A DNA stretch of 24,719 bases from Carex sylvatica (GCA_964058845.1 CAXKVR010000254.1:1-24719); one strand, 5' to 3'; shown: positions 11,598 through 20,854, counted from the stretch's first letter. Notes: generated from the sequence alone by a model not told the origin. A program made the numbers and translations.

Positions 11598-11694
11598 CGC
11601 ACTGGACCGTTTTTCTATATTTATTATTCGATTCTTAACGCCTTAATTCAATCAGTCAGTATAATATATTTATTATAAAATTCATAATGTCACA

Positions 11695-11699
11695 ATTAG
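11695..11699. repeat. Target-site duplication (ATTAG), right
   Basis: Five bases identical to 1271-1275, directly after the LTR end TGTCACA. The sequence after it (CATGTGAATTTTTAAG) continues the duplicated unit interrupted at 1275. Confidence 0.95.
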
Positions 11700-12319
11700 C
11701 ATGTGAATTTTTAAGTGCAATTTCAAAACCAACTTTTTTCCATCTAATTGTTTCCTTTATTTTTATTTTTTGGGTCTTTTCTAATCTCAAGTGATGTGAT
11801 TGTAAAAGAGATAATTTTTTTTTATTGTTGTGCTTTACATTAATTGCAGAAATGTGTGTTAATTGAAGAAATAGCTTAATCAGTCATTTGTATGTTTGTT
11901 AATTAAATTTTTTGGATTTAAATTTCTTCTTATAATATGTAATATGTAATGCATTATATCTGGATTCACAAAATGTTAGTTCTGAAAAAAAAAAAAAGAA
12001 TTACATTCGGCTGTTCCAAATAACCGATCCTAATTTTTTTTTTTGCAGAACCAACATTAAAAAAAATAAAAAAATTAGGATCGGTTGTTTTAAACAACAG
12101 ATCCTAATTCTTTTTTTTTTTTTTTTTGCTGAATTAACATTAAAAAAAAAAAATTAGAATCAGTTGTTTCAAATTAACCGATCATAATTAGTACTATTAG
12201 GATTGTTTATTTGAAACAACCAATTTTAATTCAAACTTTTAGGATCGATTGTTTAACCGATCCATAATAATTTAGTATTATAATCGCCCGGATCAAGATC
12301 GATAAAATTCCGATCATAA
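11700..12319 (+). repeat. 1-kb duplicated unit, left copy, second part
   Basis: This continues the unit that stops at 1270 and matches 13511-14082. Shared landmarks are CATCTAATTGTTTCCTTT, GTGTGTTAATTGAAGAAATAG and GCATTATATCTGGATTCAC. From about 12000 it contains imperfect palindromes built on TTAGGATCGGTT and AACCGATCCTAA, separated by long A and T runs. Homology with the right copy ends at 12319. Confidence 0.8.
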
Positions 12320-12362
12320 CGTGCGTAAATAACCGATCCTAATTCATATTATTCCACTAGTG
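12000..12362. mobile_element. Possible CACTA-type end with subterminal repeats
   Basis: Multiple TAGGATCGGTT/AACCGATCCTAA words in both orientations lead up to CACTAGTG at 12355-12362. CACTA (En/Spm) transposons have CACTA-type termini and subterminal arrays of short repeats in both orientations, so this may be one end of a non-autonomous member. No matching opposite terminus was found and the paralogous copy lacks the CACTAGTG, so the call is tentative. Confidence 0.35.
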
Positions 12363-13066
12363 ACCTTCCCACATAGTCTTAAGATGTTCCAAATGATATA
12401 AAATTAACACAGTAAATTGCCAATAAGTAGGGGTCTTCATTAGTTCAATTTGGTTAAAACCGAAATAAAATAGGCTAATCAAACTTTTATATGGTTTTAT
12501 AAAATACAACCGAATCAATCAAAATAAACTTATCAACTGAATTAAAATCAGACCGAACAAATCGAACTAAATTTCCGTTTGTTAGATTGAACTAAAATAA
12601 GATTATTCATAAACATAAACGATATTGTTATTACTTAGTCATCAGTGGCCACCTAGTCATTCGTCTTTTTCCTTCATATTTAAAGGTGGTTGCTTTCTAT
12701 TAATTACCGTAATGACGATGGAATGGACCGATTGGACCACACCTCACTGTTACCTAGCCTGCAGCATCCATCACTTGGTTGAATTAGAGTGCCTGCTGTC
12801 TGCTTGAAGTGATTGATCTATTACAGATATTCATGTGTTGATGGCAGTTACGAGACACCGAAGGAAAGGGTCTTCCGGCCGCAAATGGAACGGATATTCA
12901 TGTATGTTTCACTATTTTCTGGATATGAAATAGAAATACATACAGATTGAATATTAATTTATTTTTCAATATTATTTATTAAAAAATATATAAATATTAT
13001 AACGATGAATAACGTAAATTTTTTTATAATATATATTAAACTATGTGGTCTATATATACTGTATCA
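12363..13066. other. Intergenic sequence, no gene
   Basis: AT-rich sequence without a credible coding frame. The 60-codon frame at 12625-12807 has no recognisable features. Positions 12440-12580 hold words such as TTGGTTAAAACCGAAAT and GACCGAACAAATCGAAC, resembling low-complexity plant repeats of the AACCGAA type, but no element boundary is visible. Confidence 0.5.
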
Positions 13067-13094
13067 TATACATTTCATTACAACTTGTTTTCTA
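13067..13094 (+). repeat. 28-bp copy of an internal word at the unit junction
   Basis: The 28 bases here are identical to 1212-1239, which lie late in the left copy of the unit, yet here they directly precede the start of the right copy (13093). The right copy also has its own diverged version at 13460-13487. This arrangement fits unequal recombination or template switching when the unit was duplicated. Confidence 0.7.
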
Positions 13095-14082
13095 GCTTTA
13101 TCTTGTGGGACTAGTGAACTGCTGTTCGGACTGAAAAAAAAAGCTTGTGCTGTTTTTTAAACCATAGGGCAAGCTACTGACTAGTGGGTCACACTGGTCA
13201 ACGCCACATTTTTCGAAAATTCAACAACGCTGGAAATTTTACAGTTGCCACTGAAATCTGTCTATTTATTTGTTCATAAAATAGTAATTAATTCTATTTA
13301 TAGTTTGTATTGTACGTCCGTCGTTTACTTTTTCCATTATAAAAGAATTGTATATATATATATATATATTCTCCTTGAATTTCTATATTCTTCTTTGTTG
13401 AAAGCTACAATTATAATATACATATCATGCTCTATTTTCTCAATAGTGTCTGTTTCACTTTATACATTTCATTATAACTTATTTTCTAATAAATAATAAA
13501 ATAAGTACTACAAATCAGCATGTAAATTTTTAAGTGTAATTTCAAAAACTAACCTTTTTCCATCTAATTGTTTCCTTTGTTTTTGTTTTTCGGGTATTTC
13601 CTAATTTCAAGTGATGCGATTGTATTATTATTATTTTTTTATTGTTATGCTTTACATTAATTGCATAAATGTGTGTTAATTGAAGAAATAGTTCAATCAG
13701 TCACTTGTATGTTTGTTAATTAAATTTTTTGGATTTAAATTTCTTCTTATAATATGTAATGCATTATATCTGGATTCACAAAATGTTAGTTCTGAAAAAA
13801 AAAGAATTAGGATCGGTTGTTTCAAATAACTGAAACTAATAGTACTATTAGGATCGATTATTTGAAATAACCGATCCTAATTTTTTTTTTGGCAGAATCA
13901 ACATTAAAAAAAAAAAATTAGGATCGGTTGTTTCAAATAACCGATCCAAATTAGTACTGTTAGGATTGTTTATTTGAAACAACCGATCCTAATTCAAACT
14001 TTTAGGATCGGTTGTTTAACCGATCCAGATTAGTTTAATATTAGGATCGCCCAGATCCAGATCAGTTAAATTCCGATCATAA
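13093..14082 (+). repeat. 1-kb duplicated unit, right uninterrupted copy
   Basis: This copy aligns to 433-1270 plus 11700-12319 but carries neither the foldback MITE nor the Tekay element. Its TA run near 13350-13371 is the empty site of the MITE. AGTACTACAAATCAGCATG near 13505-13523 is the empty site of the Tekay element. Scattered substitutions and small indels show the duplication is much older than the Tekay insertion. It contains the same TAGGATCGGTT palindrome cluster (about 13805-14050). Not coding. Confidence 0.8.
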
Positions 14083-14486
14083 TGGTGCAATTCTTGACTT
14101 TTTGGGATTATGTTTTCTTGAAAATGACATTGCCACTTGTAAACTGTCAATCCAAAAATTTGTATTTTTGAGGAAAAAAGGGTTACATATTTGTTAGTAA
14201 ATGAATAGCAAAAAGTATTTTAAAACCATATTTTCTGATATTTCTAAGTTTCCAAGAATAAATGGGTTAGATATTTGTTAATAAATGAATAGAAAAAAGT
14301 CTTAAGAGGATTATCCTCACTTTATGATTTGAGATTAAATCTCAACTGATTTGAGATTTGAATCACTATAGAGACAGTATTATACAAGTTAACAAATGAA
14401 AAAAAAATACATAGACTGAAATTGCATTGATGAAACAAATAAGATAAAATTTCAAATCACAAATAGGCCCTTCTAAATCCAATTCA
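14083..14486. other. Intergenic sequence with a short direct repeat
   Basis: There is no gene. A word of about 37 bases beginning GGGTTA is present at 14180-14216 and again, with a few changes, at 14264-14300. The rest is AT-rich and featureless. Confidence 0.5.
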
Positions 14487-15424
14487 TGTAACATCCCATA
14501 ATTTCATAATTTTTTATTAACTTCTTTTGTACTTATTTATAATTAGGAAAATTTAAGAATTTATTTATAAAATGTGTAAATTTAAACTCACAAAAAAAAA
14601 AAAAAGGAGCATGTGGTATTCTAAGCCACGTGGCTCCCTTGCCTAAATCCCACAGTTTGATTCATTTTGCGTGGCGCACATTCAACATTCCTTAAACCCT
14701 TTTAATTATCACTATAAGGCCACACGCGGATTAAGCTTGTGTTACCATTTTTTTTAGCACCGTTTGAAAGACACTTTAAAGGATCAATTTTATTTCTAAA
14801 TCTAATCTGGATTAGGATGACAAAATAAAACTAGAAATATGAGAAAAAAAGAGAAAGAAATAGAGAAAAAATATATATATATATATATGATATTGAGTCT
14901 TGATTGATTGGAATTCTTCGTTGCAGTTTCATTTGAATTTCTGGATTATTCATTATCAGGTAACCGAATTTCTCTATAATCTGTGTTTTTGATTTATATG
15001 GTTAAATTGGATATTTGAATTGAGTATTGGATTATGCTGCAAATTTAATGAGATAGCGGGTCTGAGGATCAAATTTGATTTGTGAAATGATATGATTGTT
15101 TGCTGTGAGAATTTGAGAAATGAAATGATATGGATATAGTGCGACTTGTTTTAATGGATAACTTAGACTCATATGCTATCGCCTATTAAATTGTATTCAT
15201 AATTTGATGTAAATTTGTGTGGATTAATCCAGTCAGTTTTAATGTTTGTTTCATTAAGCCAGTAATAGAGAAGCACGTCATTAAAAAATCGGTTGCTGAG
15301 CTTTGTAGCTTATTTAGTATTAATTTTTTGTATTTTTTGTTTGCGACGTAGATTGATAGGACGAAAGATGGATGTGAGGATGTTTCTCTTGTCGCAATTC
15401 CCGGATTGACGGCGGAGTCGTACA
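14487..15424 (+). mobile_element. Decayed LTR of a gypsy-type retrotransposon
   Basis: The segment starts TGTAACATCCCATAAT and ends GGAGTCGTACA, a TG...CA arrangement typical of Tekay/Del-type LTRs. A primer-binding-site-like word follows five bases later. A TA-rich stretch near 14868-14888 could be the old TATA box. Downstream there is no gag or pol sequence and no second LTR, so this is a truncated 5' end or the remnant of a larger deletion. It is unrelated in sequence to the intact element at 1276-11694. Confidence 0.6.
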
Positions 15425-15428
15425 ATTT

Positions 15429-15440
15429 TGGTATCAAAGC
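15429..15440 (+). other. Relic primer-binding site (tRNA-Met)
   Basis: TGGTATCAAAGC differs at one position from the initiator tRNA-Met complement TGGTATCAGAGC and begins five bases after the inferred LTR end. It is the main support for calling 14487-15424 an LTR. Confidence 0.6.
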
Positions 15441-16030
15441 ATTCGTTTCTCATATAATTTGGGTCCTTAATTCTTTTGTTATCGTTATTCTATTGAGTTC
15501 AGATCCATTGTGTACCAGTTTGACAACTATCTTGACATGTATGAAATTTAGCAACAAAAAAACAATGTAAGTTATCATAAAAATCTTGTACATGAAATTT
15601 AGCAACCATGGTATATATTTCAATATACTTTTGGTTATTTCAGTGCTCATGTATAATTTGATCAAGAAACTCTAATAATTACTTACATCGGTCTTTAAAT
15701 TTGCAGCACTACTCCAGTTTGACAACTATCTTGACATGTATTAAATCAGGTTATTATTATTTGTTGACTATATAGAAATCAGTATTTTGTACGTAGATCA
15801 TTTTCTGACAATATGGAAATCAGTGTTGACATAATGTTGTACCGCTACAAGTAATCAGAAAAAAAAAAAAATCGATCTATTACAATTCGACATATATATA
15901 TTAACTTAATTGGACCGATACAACATATAAAAAAAATCAGTGTTGACATAATGTTGTACCGCTGCAAGATTACATAAGCTTGTTTTTTTCAGTAATATAT
16001 ACCAGATCGATATTTTTGTTTCCAAAAATC
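15441..16030. repeat. Noncoding stretch with two sets of direct repeats
   Basis: A 28-base word beginning CCAGTTTGACAAC occurs at 15515-15542 and 15714-15741. A 33-base word beginning AATCAGTGTTGAC occurs at 15818-15850 and 15935-15967 with one change. ATGAAATTTAGCAAC is also repeated near 15540 and 15594. The minus-strand frames at 15186-15437 and 15450-15665 have no recognisable domain. The stretch may be the eroded interior of the retroelement at 14487. Confidence 0.6.
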
Positions 16031-16284
16031 TAATCGTCGATTCGAACTGTTCAACATAGTTTCTATATAAATATTTATCTGTAAACTAAATTTTACGTTT
16101 CTTAGAAGTTCTAACATTTTTTAGATGGATAGAAAATCACTGTTTTTGAATGGTTCAAAATTTTCAAATCAAGTCATTTTCTATCTATCTAAAAAGTTAG
16201 TAAAAGTTTCTAAAAAATATAAAATTTAGTTTAGAAATACATACTCATACAAAGACCATGTTAAATGGTTGAGATCGATCATTA
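16031..16284. mobile_element. Imperfect foldback element, ~250 bp
   Basis: The left half (16031-16142) and right half (about 16175-16284) are imperfect reverse complements. The best-matched parts are TAAACTAAATTTTA near 16084 with TAAAATTTAGTTTA near 16220, and TTTTTTAGATGGATAGAAAAT with its counterpart near 16177. The centre is a loop of about 30 bases around 16158. No coding capacity and no clear target duplication are seen. A MITE is the likeliest explanation. Confidence 0.6.
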
Positions 16285-16324
16285 CAACATTTAAATAAAA
16301 TATTTGAGTTTATAGTGCGTGTCA

Positions 16325-16480
16325 TGTCAATATGCGCTATGAAAAGTTATAATTATTATCAAAAATAATAAAAAGAGCCGTTGGGTAACTTTCTGTAATT
16401 GATGTCAATATGCGCTATGAAAAATTATAATTATTACCAAAAATAATAAAAAGAGCCGTTGGGTAACTTTCTGTAATTGA
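16325..16480 (+). repeat. Two 78-bp tandem copies
   Basis: Copies at 16325-16402 and 16403-16480 start TGTCAATATGCGCTATG and abut exactly. They differ by two substitutions (AAAAGTT/AAAAATT and ATTATC/ATTACC). This is a recent local tandem duplication without coding content. Confidence 0.9.
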
Positions 16481-16547
16481 TAATTGAAGAAAGAAACTTG
16501 ATAATTGTGCTCCAAACAAAATTTGTGAACGTGTCTCCTTAATTTAA

Positions 16548-17575
16548 TAGAAAAAGCTTTCAATGTTATCTAACTTTCATTTTCAGCTTTAATATCCAAA
16601 CATTTAAAGTTCTGTTTATAATATTTTATAATACTACTCGCAATCATTTAAACCTATGTCTGCAAGCATTGAAATTCTAAATCTATATAGTTTTAACTCC
16701 AAATTACTTTTATTTTCAAGCAAAAAACAGAAAGATTTCTTTCACCCACTTTTTTTTTCTTCTGATTATTCTTATCTATTTTCTCGACAATCCGTGATAA
16801 ATTTTGCAAAAATAAAAAGATGAACGTATTTTATCCAATTTTCTCTTTCAAATGAGATTCATGAAGAATAACTTTCGAGTTATATTTGTATCGTAATTTT
16901 TTTTACTACTTTAAATCTTTGTGACTTTTAATTTTTTTTTAATTTTACTTCAAAATAATTTAAACCTCTGTTTACAAGCATATAAACCTCATTAATAACA
17001 CTTTAAATCTCTAGCATAAAATATATAAATCTCATGTACAAATAATTTAAACCTCAACAATAACACTTCAAAGCATATAAACCTCAACAATAACACTGCA
17101 TTTACAAAACTCATTTACAAAGTATATAAACCTCATGCACAAAGTCTTGAAAATTTTAATGGTTGTAGACTGAGATTTAAAGACTTGAAAATTTAAAGTA
17201 CTTATTAGTTTTACTTAAAAAATAAATGACTTTAAAATTACTCAAAATTATTTCTTCATGGATCTTATTTAAAAGATAAAATCAAATATAAAACGTTTGT
17301 ATTTTTATATTTGTAAAATTCATCACAGATCATTGAGAAAATAAATTATAATGATCAGAAAAAAAATAAAAAAGAGTGTGAAATGAATCTTTCCGTTTTT
17401 GGCTTGAAGACAAAAGTAGTTAGAAGTTAAAACTATACAAATTTAGAATTTTAATGCTTTCAGACAGAGGTTTATATGCTTTTGAGTAGCAATATAAAAT
17501 GTTATAAACATAGGTTTAAATATTTTGATATTAGCACTGAAAATAGAAGTTAGACAACATTAGAAGTTTTTTTTT
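16548..17575. mobile_element. Large foldback element, ~1.0 kb, arms ~370 bp
   Basis: The left arm (about 16548-16915) and right arm (about 17200-17575) are imperfect reverse complements along their whole length. Shared landmarks include TCTAACTT near the ends, AAACCTATGT, TATAGTTTTAAC, AAAACAGAAAGATT/AAAACGGAAAGATT and GATTCATGAAGAATAA/GATCCATGAAGAAATAA. The ~280-bp centre repeats ATAAACCTCA-type words in direct orientation, some of which also occur in the arms. There is no transposase. The outer edges and target duplication are not sharp, so borders are approximate. Confidence 0.75.
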
Positions 17576-17824
17576 TGTTAAACTACTTGGGAGACGCGCT
17601 TGGATATGATGGCTCGGGGTACCAGAACATTTCTCTTGAAGAAAGGAGGATCTGGGATTATGTTGCATGGATACGGGTATGGGTATCATATCAGATACGA
17701 TACAGATACGGTGAAAAATCTCAGATACGATATGCCTATTATATATTATATTAATTATATTATTGATCAACATTTATATTATATAAATTAAATATCAAAA
17801 AACATTTGTACAACATCAAATTTG
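17576..17824. other. Noncoding sequence with GATACGG-type words
   Basis: No gene is supported; the short overlapping frames here are AT-rich or repeat-derived. Positions 17668-17730 hold several GATACGG/GATACGA words. Their reverse complements (CCGATAC, CCGTATC) cluster at 18585-18650, so this may be one arm of a degraded inverted-repeat element enclosing the SINE-like sequence. Confidence 0.4.
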
Positions 17825-18352
17825 AGTTGCTACAGTGGTTGAGGCCTATATTGTAAACGGATCGGATATTGTCTGATTTTGTCCGGATCTAAATACGAAA
17901 AATTACCTAAATTATCTGATTCGTATTTTTATCCGAAAAATTATAACGGACAAGGATACAGTAAGACTTTTAACTATCCGTATCCGACCGTTTATACTTT
18001 TAAACCACAACAAATTTGTTATATGTTCTTAAATTGATTTATTAAATTACATATTGTACTAATAATTTATTAAATTGCATATAGATATATATTTTAATGA
18101 ATAATATAACACTATAACATAATTAGTGACTAATTTTTTTAATAATATAATAGATGTTTTGTAACCAACAAGCTAATTATGAAAAATGTCTGTATTCATC
18201 TGATATCCGATCCGTATCCGAGACTATCCGTATTCGTATCCGTATCTGAAAAATACAATAAGACCACTATTCCATCCGTATCCGACCGTTTACACCCTTA
18301 AGCCTATGTCCGCTTTCTCTCATTGCCTTAGTTCGATTCCAGCTAGAGACAA
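17825..18352 (+). mobile_element. tRNA-derived SINE-like head, split by a hAT MITE
   Basis: CAGTGGTTGAGGC near 17832-17845 resembles an RNA polymerase III box A, and AGTTCGATTCC near 18329-18340 matches box B (GTTCGANNCC). They are nearly 500 bases apart in the genome, but removing the MITE at 17850-18299 and one target duplication brings them to roughly 35 bases, the normal spacing in tRNA-derived SINEs. The 3' end of the SINE was not located; sequence to about 18550 may belong to it. Confidence 0.5.
17850..18299. mobile_element. hAT-like MITE, ~450 bp
   Basis: The left end reads ATTGTAAACGGATCGG and the right end, reversed, AAGGGTGTAAACGGTCGG. Flanking eight-base words are AGGCCTAT (17842-17849) and AAGCCTAT (18300-18307), an 8-bp target duplication with one mismatch, as expected of hAT elements. 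GTGTAAACGG termini and internal CGGATACGG-type repeats are common in plant non-autonomous hATs. The interior is AT-rich and non-coding. Confidence 0.6.
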
Positions 18353-18670
18353 AAAATTTTGCTCCAAATGTGTAGGGTTACGCTTGGTTGTTGCTCCAAA
18401 TTTGCTGGTTGCACTTGGTCTACGGTGTGCACACAAAAGGGAAAATGGCCGGTCCACGTGCGGCTCACAGAAGGAATGAAGTGTCTGCAGACGTGTCCTC
18501 TCCGTATTCGAACAAAAATGAGCCGTATTGACACATGTCAGAAGGTATCGTTGACTATATCAGAGAGTTAAAAATACGTCAGTTGACGTATCCGATACGT
18601 GTCGGTGCCGTATCATACGCGTATCCCTGTCCGATACATATCCAATACTGGTACGGGTCCAATATGGAAT
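18353..18670. other. Noncoding sequence, CCGTATC-rich at its end
   Basis: Two overlapping short frames on opposite strands (18343-18571) have no recognisable domain. GC content is somewhat higher than nearby. From 18585 the sequence is rich in CCGATAC/CCGTATC words complementary in orientation to those at 17668-17730. Confidence 0.4.
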
Positions 18671-19231
18671 ATTTGAGTAACATATGGTAAATCTCACATG
18701 CTATATATGCTAAGCATCTCCAGAGAGTTGCATCTCCCATGTGTGTTTTATACTTTTATTATATATTTTCAACAGCATTTTACTCCTAATTTCCTCGTAA
18801 TTATATAGAATCTAAGCTAATTAAATAGTCTAAGAATCTAGACTAGGAAATTAACTAATAAATTTTTAATGTCAATATTGCAAATTGATAAATTTTCAAA
18901 ATAAACAGGCATCATATTTGAGACCAAAAAGGCATCAAATTTTGGCAAGAATATATATATATATATATTTTTTTGTAGTCTAATAACTGCTATTACATAT
19001 TTATTTTATATATTTTTTTTCAATTGAAAAAAGTACCAGAATATAAAAAAATTCTAGTAAAAACAAAAAACAGCGTTTGCCAATTGGAATAAATAACTAA
19101 ACAAAATTTCCTTCCCAACTTTCTGCCAATTAGAGCAAATAAATAAAAAAATTAAAAATACAAATACAAATAATTATAACAACAGTAATATTAATAATTA
19201 GAAAATACTTGAAATTTCTCTTATTGCTGAA
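18671..19231. other. Intergenic 3' flank of the P450 pseudogene
   Basis: Very AT-rich, with a TA run near 18951-18968 and no gene. It lies downstream of the P450 stop codon on the minus strand. No clear polyadenylation context was chosen. Confidence 0.5.
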
Positions 19232-20040
19232 CTAAAGCTCTGAAAAATTCTCACTTCTGTACCAATCTTTCATGTGAAAGCCCATAACTGGTACAGCAAT
19301 GGCCTTCAGATTCTGGGCCATGGCTAATGTTACCCCAAACTTTTCTGACATGTTGACCCCAAAAGTCACCTCCTCTTCTGACAACTTCCAATCAAACCGA
19401 TGCAACAAGGACCCCAACATCAAGTGTACCATTCTGTACGCGAGTGGCAAACCGGGGAAAATTCACCGGCCAGCACCAAACGGTACTAACCCGAAATCAC
19501 GACCCTTGAAATCGATCTCCTTCTCCAAGAACCTCTCTGGCAAGAATTTTAGTGGATCTGGCCATGTCGTTTAGTCCCGACCAATCGCCCATATGTTGAC
19601 TAGCAGCTATATGTGATGAAGCGAGTCAGAAGGAAAAACAACTTTTCTATTAAATGAAACATAGATCAATACCATATATAGTACTATAACAATACAATTT
19701 TGCAGGATTTGAGAGAATTAAGATGAATTTTCAAATTTTCATTTTTTTGTCTCATTTACATCATAATCCTAATTCTGGGGAGATCTAACATGCTGTTGTA
19801 TCCTGCTACTTGAAATTAATTAAAGAGTGTGTTAATATGTACATGGAAGAATAATTTGCTGAAATCACTCTTAAAATATAAGTATATAACTATCAATGCT
19901 TTGCTGTGTATATCGATGCAACTGCTAAATTAATCTAATAAAACAAAACGAATGTATATTGACCCACAATAAAATCCTGTTGTCAGCTATAACACTTTAT
20001 TGTCTTTATAAATTATAACCACTAATCTCTAGTCCATTAC

Positions 20041-20322
20041 CTTAGCACCCTCAGGGATCAAATAACTGCCTAATTTGACGGTTTCTTGAGCGCGACGTGG
20101 AAGAAGAAATGGAACTGGAGGATGCAGTCACATAGTTTCTTTAACGACTGCTTGGAGATAGGGCAGTTGGCCAATATCAGACTCCTCCATTTCTCTCTTT
20201 GGGCCAATGAATGATGCCAATTCGTTGCGTACCTTTGCCAGTGTTACAGGATTTTGCAACAACTCGGCCATTGCCGACTCGACAGTACTTGAGCTTGTGT
20301 CAGTTCCAGCTGCAAATAAGTC
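20041..20322 (-). pseudogene. P450 pseudogene exon 3 (I-helix to ExxR)
   Basis: The exon begins after GGCATCAG at 20323 and reads into LFAAGTDTSSSTVE, the oxygen-binding I-helix motif. It then runs through QLPYLQAVVKETM to a TGA at 20128-20130, where the ExxR arginine is expected (CGA to TGA would be a single transition). It continues in frame with LHPPVPFLLPRRAQETVKL and ends GAK at 20041 before GTAATG. Intron 3 (20040-19607, 434 bp) joins in frame to LLVNIWAIGRD. Confidence 0.85.
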
Positions 20323-20499
20323 CTGATGCCATAATAATCAATTAAAATTTTTAATACATCGTTTAACATGAGTAAAACAGAGTCAGTGTTAACATGCTTA
20401 CCTAAAATACATAATTAATTATTAGCGGACAAATATAATTAAGAAATGTAGATGATTTTTTTCCATTTAATACAGTCCGAAAAATATCAACAAGTGGAA

Positions 20500-20504
20500 G
20501 AATT
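20500..20504. repeat. Target-site duplication (GAATT), left
   Basis: GAATT precedes the Copia LTR start TGTTGAAT and recurs at 23382-23386 after the other LTR. The target lies within P450 intron 2. Confidence 0.95.
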
Positions 20505-20851
20505 TGTTGAATATTGATACAAAATTAGAATCCGAATATTTCAGATTTAGAGATCTGGATGCAACGTGTTGTGATGTATTTTTAGGCATGTAGTTGAGTT
20601 AGTGGGTTCTATAATTAGTCATGTAGGTTTTGTTTGTAATAGCAGGATACGTGGGGAATAATTCTATTTTGGGGACTGCTTGTAATAGGAGGATAGGTAG
20701 TGGGGTACTAAATTTAGATGTTCTAAATTTAGATTAATGTTTAGCTATAAATTCAGATGTACTTTGTATCCGAATTAAGGAAGCAATAGAAGTTAAATTT
20801 CAGCAGCAAATTTGTTCTCTCTATTGTTGTATCCTTCAGAAATTTCCAACA
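20505..20851 (+). repeat. 5' LTR of the Copia element
   Basis: 347 bp, starting TGTTGAATATTG and ending TTTCCAACA. It differs from the 3' LTR at two sites (C/T in AATCCGAAT, C/T in TTGTTCTCT). It contains a TATAAAT word at 20746-20752 as the likely promoter. Confidence 0.95.
20746..20752 (+). promoter_or_regulatory. TATA box of the Copia LTR
   Basis: TATAAAT lies 105 bases before the LTR end and 152 bases before the gag ATG, a usual position for the U3 promoter in short Copia LTRs. The same word is at 23276-23282 in the other LTR. The transcription start is not directly visible. Confidence 0.5.
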
Positions 20852-20854
20852 AAT

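Larger units (their letters stand above)
1276..11694 (-). mobile_element. Complete Tekay/Del-type Ty3/gypsy chromovirus, 10,419 bp
   Basis: The element has two 2722-bp LTRs, an internal region of 4975 bp (3998-8972), a primer-binding site, a polypurine tract and a single open Gag-Pol frame, all on the minus strand, flanked by ATTAG duplications. Long LTRs together with a C-terminal chromodomain lacking the early aromatic residues fit the Tekay (Del) clade of chromoviruses. The LTRs differ at only three positions (3150/10847, 3258/10955, 3349/11046, all substitutions, no indels), about 0.11%. With assumed plant rates of 0.7-1.3 x 10^-8 per site per year this gives roughly 40-80 thousand years. 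Nothing visible is broken, so the element looks potentially autonomous. Clade assignment rests on motifs read by eye. Confidence 0.95.
8973..11694 (-). repeat. 5' LTR of the Tekay element
   Basis: This is the same length as the other LTR (2722 bp), offset by exactly 7697 bases, with three substitutions and no indels. As the upstream LTR in element sense it should carry the active promoter. It repeats the stem-loop (9018-9045) and the U3 tandem array (11178 to about 11597). I could not choose a single convincing TATA box; a TATATATT word lies near 10778-10786 in minus-strand sense. Confidence 0.95.

Noticed and set aside
12625..12807. 60-codon plus-strand frame
   Set aside because: No domain and no supporting context; length is within chance expectation.
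15186..15665. Two minus-strand frames of 83 and 71 codons
   Set aside because: They are AT-rich, overlap an LTR relic and short direct repeats, and have no recognisable motif.
17825..18340. Functional tRNA gene
   Set aside because: Only box A- and box B-like words are present, split by 450 bases of MITE. No acceptor stem or anticodon arm could be drawn.
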